This document shows, piece by piece, positions 1-12,400 of a stretch of 64,000 nucleotides of DNA. Source of the DNA: Bathymodiolus brooksi. Lineage: Eukaryota > Mollusca > Bivalvia > Mytilida > Modiolidae. The DNA is taken from assembly GCA_963680875.1 (NCBI GenBank), contig OY804579.1, positions 78,171,095 to 78,235,094 of the forward strand, in the 5' to 3' direction. The notes under the pieces are model-generated. The model had not been told where the DNA came from, did no database searches, and saw only the letters and a program-made list of their open reading frames with translations. Each line of letters begins with the position of its first letter. The stretch's first letter is position 1. The translations under genes and the position numbers were made by a program.

Positions 1-470
1 TCCTATCAGGATTTCCTTGATAGAGGGTTGCTGCTAACAGGAAAGCTACTGAACTAAGGGTACCTATTGATTAAGTTGAAGTCATCACTTCGAAAGTTTT
101 ATGACCGCCACCATGACTTGGTTGACCGTTATGGAATATCTGTGTCACAAATGACGACGAATATGTTTCACTTGTGGTAAACACTTCCCGGTCCTTTCCT
201 CATTCATGACTTATCATTGGGTTTGTAAGTAGATTAACACGACGAGTGCCACTAGTGGAGCAGGAACTGCCTACCCTTCCGGGGCACTTGAACCCACTCC
301 CGGTTTTTAGTGGGGTTCGTGTTACTCGATCTTTAGTTTTATGTGTATATTTTGTAGATCGTTGTTTGTCCTTTTGTCTTTTTTCTTTTGGTCATTGTGT
401 TGTCTGTCCTTCTTCGATTTACGGATTCTGATTACCCCATTTGGTATCTTGAAACTCTTCTTAATAAGGC
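1..470 (+). mobile_element. 3' end of a YIDD-type reverse-transcriptase retroelement (ORF end plus 3' UTR)
   Basis: Frame 1 from base 1 reads the end of a reverse-transcriptase ORF, with phrases such as SYQDFLDRGLLL and HHDLVDRYGISVSQM, ending at TAA 178-180. An in-frame TAA at 55-57 breaks it, so this copy is dead. From memory the ending matches an RT family abundant in mussel genomes; its clade (Penelope-like or other) cannot be settled here. The 3' untranslated part runs to about 470 and contains phrases (ACGACGAGTGCCACTAGTGG, GATTACCCCATTTGGTATCTT) that recur as solo fragments at 23375, 32390, 36004, 43490 and 49848. The 5' part lies outside the window. A 61-codon open frame at 246-431 lies in the UTR and is not a gene. 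Confidence 0.75.
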
Positions 471-1315
471 GAGATGCATACATATATGTCATTGGTGGAT
501 AATCATGCTTATTGGATAATAAATCGCCAAATCACGATGACATTGAGTCCCCTACTCTTTCTTGACAGGAATTTCAAATTTTGATTGTTATCTGAAAACG
601 GCAAGATTTGCTTCACTTTTCATTGTAACTGCGGTAATAAAAAAAATCTTCCAATTTTGATATATAATGTTGTTCAAGCATGCAATTGAACGCATTGAAT
701 ACAGTTTATGTTCTTATTATGTATGTAGATATCACTTGAAATGAGAATGAAATACAGATGATTTTAAACTCTTTTAAATATACATAATAGTTGGGTTTTT
801 TTTAATGAAATTGACGGTTTTTGATGGTGATTCTGTTTCAATCTACGATATTTAATATATATCTGTATAAGAAGATTAAAATTAGTTTGTTTTCACGTTC
901 CTTGAGTAAAGAGAATATCAGTGTACATTATCTAACAAACTCGTACACTTCAGAATGAAATTGTACTTTTAAATGGTTATAGGCTAATTAAATAAATGAT
1001 TGTTTTTATTTCATTTGGTGTTTTTATCTGACCCATGACTACAACTAACGATAGTGTAAGAGTGACGTACTCTAGTTAATTGTATTATGTTCATACCATA
1101 TGGCCATTCTTGATATTTTAAAAGCATGAAATTAGTAATAATAATGGTTATAAATTTTTATTAAATTGAATTATTATATTTGTAACAACAAAGGGTATAA
1201 CGTCGGTGGTAGATGACCCATTCAAATTTCTTCTTTTTGTGTTAGCTATATTTTTAACACTTTTTTCATGTCCATGTCGTTACTGCGAATTATAAAATTT
1301 AACTCTTATATATAT
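471..1315. other. AT-rich gene-free stretch
   Basis: Nothing recognised: AT-rich, no long open frame on either strand, no obvious copy of the repeat families seen elsewhere in the window. Confidence 0.5.
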
Positions 1316-1990
1316 CTTTTTATTCTCAATAAACCATCATAATTTGACAAGGTATAGAGAAATACATACGTACAATATATACAATATACAATAGCATGTT
1401 ATACTAAGTATGTAAGTAATGAAGAAATGTACAGAGATGAACAATTCAGTAGGTTAAGCCGGAGTACATACAGTTTTATTTATGTGATTAATGAATTTAC
1501 TTAGTTTTATCAGTTCTGATTTCTTTTTGGAAGATAACAGTAATTTATATTTTAAAACATTTGGCCTACTGTAGTAATACTTTGGTATATAGATGTTTCG
1601 ATATTGTTCAAAGAATGGGCAATCTAAAATATAGTGAAATTCATCACCGAGTTTATTTTTATTACAGTGCGTACAAATTCTGTTATTTCTATTATTGTTA
1701 TTCCATCTTCCAATTTCAATAGGTAATTTATGATTTGCTGTTCTAAATCTGCATAACTCTACAACGTTTTTGTTATCTAAAATATCAAAGTATACTTCCA
1801 TGCCAAAATAATCTTTAAACAATCTGTAATTTATAGCTTTTGATGCATTATCTAATAAAGAATGCCAATATTGTTTAGATTGATCTTGTAGGTTTCTAAT
1901 AATTGTAAGTTGAAGCCAGTTTGGGTCAACAAAGGTTTGTGTGTTCCAAATATACGCGAATCCACATTCATTTAGAATTTTTTTTAACAT
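1316..1990 (-). mobile_element. 5'-truncated LINE 3' end (C-terminal ORF2 with zinc-knuckle-like motif)
   Basis: A 178-codon minus-strand frame (1454-1990) looks like the C-terminal end of a LINE ORF2. It has CRFRTANHKLPIEIGRW, then a Cys/His cluster CTHCNKNKLGDEFHYILDCP, and ends NKTVCTPA. That Cys/His motif downstream of the RT domain is typical of LINE ORF2 C-termini. The 3' UTR continues to about 1316 and ends in an AATAAAAAGATATATATA-like tail. The same protein motif and tail recur at 5303-5797, so both are 3' fragments of one family. RT and endonuclease domains are absent, as expected for 5' truncation during target-primed reverse transcription. Not a host gene. Confidence 0.8.
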
Positions 1991-3355
1991 TATCTTCCAA
2001 TCAGAAAAACATAAAACTGTCTCTGCTAATGCATAGTCTTTTTATAATAAAAAGGAAAAAATATATACCACACTATCAGAATAATTCTGAAATCAAATGT
2101 AAAAAAAAATTGATATTATTTTGTCATTTATGGGATTATTTCAGATTTTTTTCTTTAGTCGGGAAAGTTAATTCCAAATAATTTCCAGGAAACAATGATA
2201 TATGACTTTCATTAATCTTCTACTATGTTTTTAATAACATAATTTCTTTCTGTTTCTATTATAACGAAAATTATCGAGATTTTAATTAGCATACAAATTA
2301 TAAGAATAATTTCGCACCAATTTTTTTTTTCTTTTTCTATACAATATTTAACATAGCAAATCATCGATGGTCTAGTATTGAATTGCCATTGTTATAATGG
2401 ATGATATTCCATTAAAGAATTAAATGTTAAACTAAGACATAATATCATTACCTAAGCTAGAATGATTTACTGGTGGTAACAGAATACCATCGTAATATTG
2501 ACGAACTAAAACAAAAACAAATCATTAATTTGTGTAGCTTCCTTCCTAATTCAATCAATAATCAATAAGGCACGTGTAAAACAGCGCGTTCGTGCTGTTG
2601 GCAAAGCCCACTTTGTCAAGCGGAGTAGATCTGTCGCCAATGATTATCTCTATCATCGCATTGTGGGCATGGCTTATAACCAGACTTTGAATGGCTAATT
2701 GAAGATTACATGCCGTAAACTGAATTACTTGAGATGTTTGCAAATCGGAATCAGCAATATTACAAATTATGATAAAACACTTAGTGAAGTAAGACCAGTG
2801 ATGCTTGCCGATAGCTGAGTAAATTATATTATCTACGAGGCAGAAGATATCATTCTTGATGTTCGCCATTAAAGGTAAGGTTACAGCTTTATTTCTTCTC
2901 AAAACCATTTATGGATTTGTGGACATGACTTTTGTTTATCAAGTCTTTTTTTTCTGTAGGTTTTTATTAGGCTTGAAATAATACATTTATTGTAACGTAA
3001 ATAACTGTATCTAATGTATCTTATATAGTAAGTATACAATTTATGTGTTTTAAAACAGTCTTTTCATATATTTTTTTTTTTTTTTTGTGAAGAAAGCGGG
3101 ATTTTGTTTCCAACATTATCTTTACTTAATTTATTTATACTATAACTATTTACAATACATTGAAAAAAAATATATATATTGCTATCTATGTCATTATTTT
3201 ATTATTTATTATTTTAAATGTTTTTTGAAATGTGTAATATATATGTTTGCAAAGTTTCGTTATAAAAGCACAGTTAATTGGAAAATGAAATTATAAATTT
3301 TTGACATCATATTTATAATAATTCCACTTTCTTTTATTTTTTTGTTTTATTTTAG
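1991..3355. other. Region 5' of the first DRGX coding exon
   Basis: AT-rich with long T and A runs. A 117-codon minus-strand open frame (2555-2908) matches nothing I recognise and has no supporting context. Any DRGX promoter or non-coding 5' exon should lie here or further left, but no core promoter can be called with confidence. Confidence 0.4.
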
Positions 3356-3391
3356 ATCTTTGAATATTTACTACCGAGTTATTCCAAGAAA

Positions 3392-3482
3392 ATGTTTTGT
3401 TTCCATTGTCCACCAAGCTTCCACCCGGCTGCTCGCCAATTTGGTATGGATCTAACACCTTATCAGCACCATCATACCCCAT
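3392..3482 (+). CDS. DRGX: DRGX coding exon 1
   Basis: Starts at ATG 3392 (A at -3) and encodes residues 1-30 plus one base of codon 31; donor GTAAGT at 3483. A pyrimidine tract and AG at 3354-3355 just upstream suggest that this exon is preceded by a non-coding 5' exon. The start is chosen because MF-FHCPP is the conserved DRGX N-terminus. Confidence 0.92.
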
Positions 3483-6400
3483 GTAAGTAAAGTAAGGTTA
3501 TATGTCTAGCATACATGTATTTAATAATTCTTTTATATCCATTGTTCTTGCTTAAATATTGCTTAAATAATTTTTTTAAGGTGAAAATTATTGAAGAAAA
3601 GTTTGAAGATTCCGAATGGGTAATCAGGCGTCGTAAATCGAAAATTATGAAGTAAAGTTTGGAGATTCCGAAGGGTTAGCCAGAAGTCGTAAATCGAAAT
3701 ATATTTAAGTAATGTTTGATGATAACAAAGAAATATTCAGAAGCCGTAAATCGAAAATTATGAAGTAAAGTTTGAAGACACCAAAGATGTAGTTAGAAGC
3801 CGTAAATCGAAGAAGGACTTATGGTTTTTGGTGTTTTGTTCCTTCGTATAGTATTAAAGATTCTTCAAAAACATGATACTAGTTTAAAGGAATTCATTTT
3901 ATCTTGTGTTTCTTGACAATTAGATTGAATATATATATAAAGATGATTGGTATATATAATAAATCTTTATAATATAGTTGTCGACTAAATTATCTCGTTT
4001 TCTTATGTCCATTAAAGAACAATGCTCTCAGTATACTCTCACATTTCAAGTAATATCTGCATTAAAAATTACCTATAAAAAGTAGGAGAATTATTGTAGT
4101 TATAGATATAAGTAGATTTGTATATAGGTGTAAACTTTATTAAATTATATTAGTAAGAACTAATATTCAATTTCTTCTTGTTATGGTGGAAAAGTATATG
4201 TGAAATTATGACAGTTGGAGACACTGGATTTCCCCAATAATACTAATCATAGATGGTACTAGTCCTTGGAATTGACAGTTAAATTTAAAACACTAATCTA
4301 AATGGGTACATTCACAAAGTTCAATCTCCCTCATGTATAATATACTGTGTTAAGTTCCATAAACATACACTTCACATTCTATTGTAAAAGACTTTTTGTT
4401 TAATATTATACCTTATTATACAAGTACAGCCGTATGCTAAATTTAACCCCCTCCCCATATATATTATCTACATGATCAAAACCAGTTTACATAATTGAAT
4501 TTCATTTCACACAGTTATATGTTAGGGTCGGCATTTTTCTCACATGTGAAAACACTTGCATGACCACATCATTTCACCAAGAAGGAATATTTTGGCTCAT
4601 ATAACTAGCTTAGACCGCCACTTTTAATCAGAGTCCATGAAACAAGCTTGGAATGTTAGAGGGTCCATGTAACAAGCTTGGAGTGTTAGAGGACATGTAA
4701 ATGAGTGTTACAGGACATGTAAATGAGTGTTACAGGACATGTAAATGAGTGTTACAGGACATGTAAATGTATGTTAGGGGACATGTAAATGTGTGTTAGA
4801 GGACATGTAGATGTGTGTTCGAGGACATGTAAATGTGTGTTAGAGGTATCTATTTTGACTCGGTTTCTGCAATTTTCCTATTAAAACTTTGATCTGACGG
4901 TGTGGTATTTTTTTGTTTTTTGTTTTGTTTTATTACGTAAGCAAACTTTAAATTTATTATAGGACATTGTAATAAAAACGTAGGTATCAAATTTAGTGCG
5001 CACGACGCGTTTTTGGAATACCCTTCATCAGATACGCTAGAAATCGAAAGATTGCAAGGCCAAATAATTTACCACATTTTGAGAGCAATATAACCAAAAG
5101 GCCTAAAACGGATAACCAACATCAGCTAAGGTCACCTGATGTCAATAGGGTATACCTTTATTCTATAGTGACACAATTCACATTGCTACAATAAGACATC
5201 CACTGTATAATATAAATTAATAGATAATTCGTGCATTCCTCATGCACGATTTCCACGTACAACAATGTCCGGTTCGTTTGCTGTCTGCTATGTTATCAGT
5301 ATAGATATATATAACTTTATTTCTCATAATCAATTTACAGAGGTACAGAGATGACATGTACAATTAATACAATATACATAAGAAATAAATACATGTAATA
5401 CATAATTAAACAAATATTGAATTGTGAAAAGAAGTGGATCAACCTAGAGGACATATCCTCTTATTTACTATTCTGATAAATTTACAGAGTTTACTTAAAG
5501 TATATATAGACTTAGAAGACATCAGGTTATTATATTTAATGATATTATGTCTATTTATATAGACAAAATCAAAATAAAGTTTTCTTTCATTAGTAAATTC
5601 AGTACATTCAAAAATATAGTGATACTCGTCTCCCAATTCTCTTCTTGAACATAAATTACAGAACCTGTTTTCTCTAATAATTTTTTTCCATCTCCCCACT
5701 TCTACCGGTAGTCTGTGGTTCGTAGTTCTAAATCTACACCATGTAAATTTGTCCTTATCTTCTAAAATGTCTAAATAAAATGATGTTTGTGGGGACGATA
5801 TTCATGAGGTTTTATACATTGAACAGTATATGCAGACTGATTCCCGTTTTATTGGTGGGAGTTTTATTACTCATCAATGTTATGTTACATTGTTGTTCCT
5901 GTATCTAGATACTTTATATGTGTTTATTTGCGAATAGTGGTGTACAACATATATTGTGTTGTGTTTTTGTTTTGTTTTTCCTCGTCTTGTCTACCCTATG
6001 TTGCCAGTTTCTTTTGATTGCACCTTCGGTGTTCTCTAACGTTTATTTCTTATTCTGGGTTTTTAACATTGCCCCTTAAATGATGTGGTACTATTATGCG
6101 TTCTATATTTTGTCCATTCAAGTATCGTATTGAGAATATTTCATTGGACTTTAAGAGTATATATTAATTTGAAGAATGTTTTAGGAAAATGGTATTAATT
6201 AAGCATATTTTTGTATCTGGTTTTAAAAAGTTTTAACGTGTGTGTTTAAGCAATCATCATAAATAGTGTTTTCCATCAAAAAGGGGTTATGACAATATAA
6301 TAATGATAGAACTTGAAATAAAAAAAACAAAACCGACAAAAAGTGTAATATGTCATTTAGAAGAAGAATAGTATTACTAATCTTCGGCAGTTTCACAATA

Positions 6401-9400
6401 TTAAAAGGTTAAACTAAAAAAAAAATGTATGACTTAAAATTCATAATATTCAATATAAGAAAAAAAGAGATGTGTCATTTAAAGCAGTGGCAAGAGATCT
6501 GAAAATAACAAATAAAAAATTACTAAAAATTATAAATACCTATGTTTTTACTGTTGTATTTGCTAAAATATTATTGTTTAATTGCTTTTTTAAAAGTCAC
6601 AATTTTAAATTTTCAGAGTTGATATTCTTTTTAATGTTCATTAAACATAGTTATATTTCCACACCAATCATTAATGACGTTTACTTTCATAAATGCTATA
6701 CATGTATGTAATAAAAACGTAGATATCTAATTTAGTATGCACGACGGTTTTCTGGAAAAAAAATTCATCATGTACGCTTAAAATTAAAAAAAAATGGAAA
6801 GGTATATAATATATATTTAAAGGTCGTTGGGTGCAAGAAAACCAAAGTTTTACAAAACCAGATGAAATTTGTAAAAAGTACACCTAGTCAGTATTCGATT
6901 GTCAGTTCTTTGGGTATTCTGATACATGGAAGAGATGATGATATGAACTAAGCATTCATTTGATTTGTTCAATAATGCTCAATGAAAAAAAACCCGTAGA
7001 TATCTAATTTCGTTCGCATGACGTGTTTTTGGAATAACCTTCATCGGGTACAATCAAAATCAAAATATTTGAACATAGTCTTCGGGAGCAAGAACAAGAA
7101 AACAAAAGGACCTAAACATGATAGTCAAAATCAGTTATGGTCACTTATGACTGAGGGAGGAGAACCTCAGTTTTAATAGTAATTACATGATTTAAAAACT
7201 ACAAATTTCGGTAATAAATGTATCCAATAAACCATACCAGTGCCGAAACACTGACTACTGGGCGGATGATACCCTCGGGGACTAATAGTCCACCAGCAGA
7301 GGTATCGACCTAGTGATAGAAACACTGACTACTGGGCGGATGATACCCTCGGTATATTAATAGTCCACCAGCAGAGGTATCGACCTAGTGATAGAAGCAC
7401 TGACTACTTGGCGGATGATACCCTCGGGGATTAATAGTCCACCAGCAGAGGTATCGACCTAGTGATAGAAGCACTGACTACTGGGCGGATGATACCCTCG
7501 GGAATTAATAGTCCACCAGCAGAGGTATCGACCTAGTGATAGAAGCACTGACTACTTGGCGGATGATACCCTCGGGGATTAATAGTCCACCAACAGAGGT
7601 ATCGACCCAGTGAGAGTAATACAAATGTAAACCTATTTCAATAAGAATCTATTATCTCAAAATTTGGGTTTTTTTTTTTAAAGTACAAGGGTTTATATGG
7701 TAGTTCATCATTTCAAAATAGTATATTATAGCTTCTATAAAACTAATTTGCACTTGTTGGATTGGCAAAGAGTCTACTGTCACCAGTACAAGGGTTCCCA
7801 ACTTTTTGTTAGTGTTCAAGTGATTTGAGTTGAGAGGTTTTTCGTTTTGGAAATATTGATGAAATTGTTGACCATCACAATTTAAGTTTTCTTTTCATAA
7901 TATCTAATGAGAGTAGGTCTTCATCTTAGCGTTGAGAATTGTATCTGTTTTGTTTTGTTGTCGCATAGTTATTTTCAGCAAAGAATGACAATTCATACAT
8001 TTTATATGTGTTTGCACCAGAACACTCATTAAATCGACCCTATAACAATATACTTTGTCAGATATTTAAAAAGAAACAAGTAATAAAACTATGTTTTATT
8101 TGCAAGAAAAACGTGTTTTATCTTCGTTAATATCAATTATATATAGTATTACAAATACAATATGCTGAACATGAAGAGTTATATAATGATACTTAAATTG
8201 GATGTAATACAAAGATTGCCATCAGAGTACATCATATTCACAGAGCATATTATACAACGATTATGTATAAGTCCTGGCTTAGAACTTCTAAACAGGCAAA
8301 CTAGGTCATTTCTACGTTGAAATAACGTTGAAGTAACGTCGCGACGTTGAAATGACGTCATGGCTTATCATGTAAGTGGAAACCCTCAACTCTTGATAAG
8401 TAGGCATCCAACAATCAAATAATTATGAAGAAAAAAAATAGACCAGAGGCTTACTTGGACTTGCAATAGCTCACTTAGATAACAAGAGGAAATTAAGTAA
8501 GGATTGTCATGTTGCATGATAGAAATGGCTATGGTAAATAAATATTCAACGGAAATCCAAGGTTTTGGATGCTACATATTAAAGATAAATATAAGTAGGT
8601 GACCACAAGCTATTGTTATATACACTGTGCATAATTGTTCTTTGCAATATATACAGTGCGTAAATTATAATCATATAAGTACCCACTTAAATATTTTATA
8701 ATATGTTTCTCAGCCTTTTTTCTAAACAAATGCTCATTAAGCTAGGCCCTATATGCAGTTTCAAATTTGATTTCCTTTATTAATACTAGCAATCAAACGT
8801 GGAAGTTGCAACAATTACGAGTATGTCCCACAAAAGTGGTCAAAAGCATTTTGTTTCTCATTACGTTTGTTTGAACATGCTTAACGACACCGTGTTATTT
8901 TGTTGTTGTTTTGTTGTTTTGTTTCTTTGAATTTTATTTTTATTTTATTTTAATTCAAGGCTGTTTATATGGGCCAGATCGCTGAACGATTCACCACCAA
9001 ACGGCTGTCGCATGCGTGATCTTATATTGGCTCTGACTGTTGACAGTCACACGAGGATACACACTTTTCCTTGGAAATTTGAGAAGTTGATTTTATTAAT
9101 GAATTAAATTTAGTTCATTTTTTTAATTCCGTGTTTAGTCTCAATAACAAAATCCAAATTAAATTGATAGTTTATAAAAATATTCATCGATATCCGTTGA
9201 CTTGATTTATTTGCTAAGACGTTACGCACGATATTGCATCAATGATGAACAATCTTATATATTTCTCTGAATAAGTTTCTACTTAAATTATGTTAATACA
9301 AAACATGCATTTTTTGTATTTCAAACTTGCATGAACCTTCTCCGACTACGAATTGATAGATTTTTGTCATAATTATCCGGAATATTTAATAAAATGACAA

Positions 9401-12400
9401 ACGTCAAATTTTGCGTGTAAGACGTAACAAACTATATGCATTTCACTTAAAGAAAAATCAGGTTCGCTCTTGCAGAAAGCGTGAAACGCACGAAATTGTG
9501 CATGACAATTTTACGTCATATTTTCTTTATGATGTCATGTGAAAAAATACGTCGTGTTGAAGAAAAAGAAGATATTTTGAAAATTCCAAATTCACTTGCC
9601 CTTGTAAGATTAAAGGAGTGGCAAGTTTCTTCAAGTTAGACTGATAATAATGATAAAACGAGAAAACATTCGATTCTGATATTTAACCAATTAAAAGTAC
9701 TAAGAATCGTGTATAGAATACCAAATATTCACAGCTTTGGACCAACGCATAAAAGCGTCACGTCTGTTTTCGGATGTCTTGCTAAAATGTCCAACGTCGA
9801 AGTTTTACGATTCCAAGTAATGAAACAGTCATAGTAGGACGTCATATTGTAAGATAAATGTTTAAATTGTGAAAAGTGGTGGCTTATTGTAAAAGTACCT
9901 GTACTGAATGAGACACAGAGCATAGTTTTTAAAATGATACTACTTTTAAAACGTCGTTTGGAACAAAGCCGGATGTCTGGCAGTTTTGTCCACTTGAGAG
10001 CGATTTTTACGTTGTTAACGTTGTACAACCATTATGTACGTTGCTGATGTTCAACCGCTTTATACACATCGCAAAAGTGTTGACTCGACTTGAAAGTTAC
10101 CTGATATACAGAAGTTTTATATGACTCACGACTTTTATATTAATAGAGATCTTCCTTTAGCATGTTCAAAGCTCTAAATTTAGCCATATTATACCTTTAC
10201 AAAAATTTACGAATTTAAATAAAATTGTATGAAATGAAGAAATAATTGTTTGATTTCCGAGAAAATGTAGAAATAATAATTGGCCAGTAAACATAAAAAT
10301 AAATTTAAAAATGTTAATTTCAAACGATATTTTACATTGAAGAAATTCCACGCCTCCAAAACCAAATCTTTAAACCTGTCAGTCAAAATAGAAAAAAATC
10401 ATCAAATAATTTCTTCAAATTCAGACGATCATTTGGTCCGAGACTTATTACAACTGTGTCGATTGCTTTATTGGCAAAATTCAAAGCTGTGAAAACGTAG
10501 AATTTATTGGTAACCATAGGAGAGTTACAATGGTAGAAACTGCATGTGAAAACAATAACGAATGTATAGATTCTGATTCCGTATACAATCGAAAATATTG
10601 CTAAGAAAGGTATGGTAGTTACAGTTTGAGCTGACGATCCGAATTATGAGAACTACCTTCAAAAACTGACAACAGGTTCAGAAACAATTGAACAGATATT
10701 TTCTGATAGTTGGGGTGACACTTTTGATCGTGGTTCAAAATTTGTTATCATAAAAGCTATACCGTATTATTGTTAAAATACCCTCTCGCGAAGCGATGGG
10801 TATACAGTACTAAAGTAATAATGTTTTGATTAGAATAACGAAAATTTGGAATATCTTTTAAACTGTAGATTTCAAAGTAGAAATGTAAACGAGAGTTGTG
10901 TAGAGAATCAAGGGTGCTAATTTAATTTGGAAGTTTGCAGACCAGAAAGTGAACGGATTTGGCCCTGCTCATATAGAAAAATCGCATTTTAAAGGAATTT
11001 TTGGGTGTATATTTAGACAAAGTTTGATGAAATACGGAGGGAATAAGTCTATCCGTGGGTTTTAATCCCTGAGGACAACAGACACTCGACGGTCACCCGA
11101 AAGATTCCATTGTTCTCCGTAGAGCCCGTCTCCATCTCCTTCTGTCTTTAATGGTGAACAAAAATGAAGTCTTCATATATAATATGAAGAATATATCGTT
11201 GTCATTTTGTTCGATTCTGTGTGACATTTTGAATTTATATACATGTAAGAAAACGGAACGAAAAATGAATTTTGAGATTGTGCAACTTCCTAATTTAAAA
11301 AAATGCTCGTAAAATTAGTACATTTTTATATTATAGAACCTGAGACCAATTGGAGGGTTGATTTTTTTTGGAGGGGGGTGTAGAACATGACATTGAGCAC
11401 TGTCATTTTGTGAGCTATTTTTTACCAAACTTTGCAACTTAACATTGGTAAAAAATACCTAAAAAACTGCAATAATTATTGATGAATCATTGATACATGC
11501 AATTGTTTCACGTAACTATTCTACTAAGCCAAGTTATATCTTTCAACTCAAACGTGAGCTAAAAGTTTGGAAATATATATTTAACCTATTCCACTTCGAA
11601 GTGCTTATCCAAAACAGGAATCCGAAGTTTCGATCTTTGTCTTTGTTTGTTTTGACTTTTCATGAATATAATGGCCGTTTTGTGTTTGGTTTTCGGTTGG
11701 ATTATAAACTGTCCCTGTTTATCTTTATTTTGTTTTGCGTTTAGTTGTTTTGTGTATTATTTATGTGTAATAATCAATATATAAGTTAATAAATTCATCT
11801 GACCCCAGATAGTTTCAACAATTACAACTGTTCTAAAACTTTAATGAATTGGCAGACACATGTTCCAAATATTTTCGGCATTAACTTAAACGTGACATTT
11901 ATTCGATTTTTACATTTTTTCTCTCTGTCTATTATACTTAATATGATTATACTTTAACCCACGTCGTCATCCAAGTCATCATCACAAAAATCAATGATAA
12001 TAGGTTCTATGACACTTCTATCTATAGTTTTCTTTGCAGTATTCTTTTTCAATTTTGACCACATGTTCTGCTGCTTTTGTCCACACATCTTTTGTAATTT
12101 TTCCGAAAGCAGCATTACGTGAGTTCTTTAACATCTTTTAATCGGAAGGTGGTATTGTTTTTTGCCACGAAACCTTTGAATTGCGCCCATATTAATTATA
12201 TCGGGTTAAGTTCACAGTGTCGAACGGGGGTTCTTATTACTTCATGTCCGTGTAAATTAGCAATTTTATCTGTTTTATAAACTACTGGGGGTTTTTTTTG
12301 CTTTATTTTTTCATATAATACTTTTTTGGTATCAGTGGCAGAAAATGGAATGTTGTGTTGTGTAAGATAGTTTTGGAGAACAGCTTTTTTCTGACTAAAA

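Noticed and set aside
2555..2908. 117-codon minus-strand open frame near DRGX exon 1
   Set aside because: No recognised domain and no supporting splice or promoter context. A stop-free stretch of this length can occur by chance in a window of this size, so it is not called a gene.
7245..7615. Possible CRISPR array (regular repeats)
   Set aside because: Units are directly adjacent without unique spacers, and the sequence is eukaryotic. The same holds for the arrays at 30446, 34108 and 58014.
10775..10805. Transcription terminator hairpin (CCCTCTCGCGAAGCGATGGG)
   Set aside because: An imperfect palindrome in animal intronic DNA at the edge of a transposon; more likely part of a repeat than a terminator.
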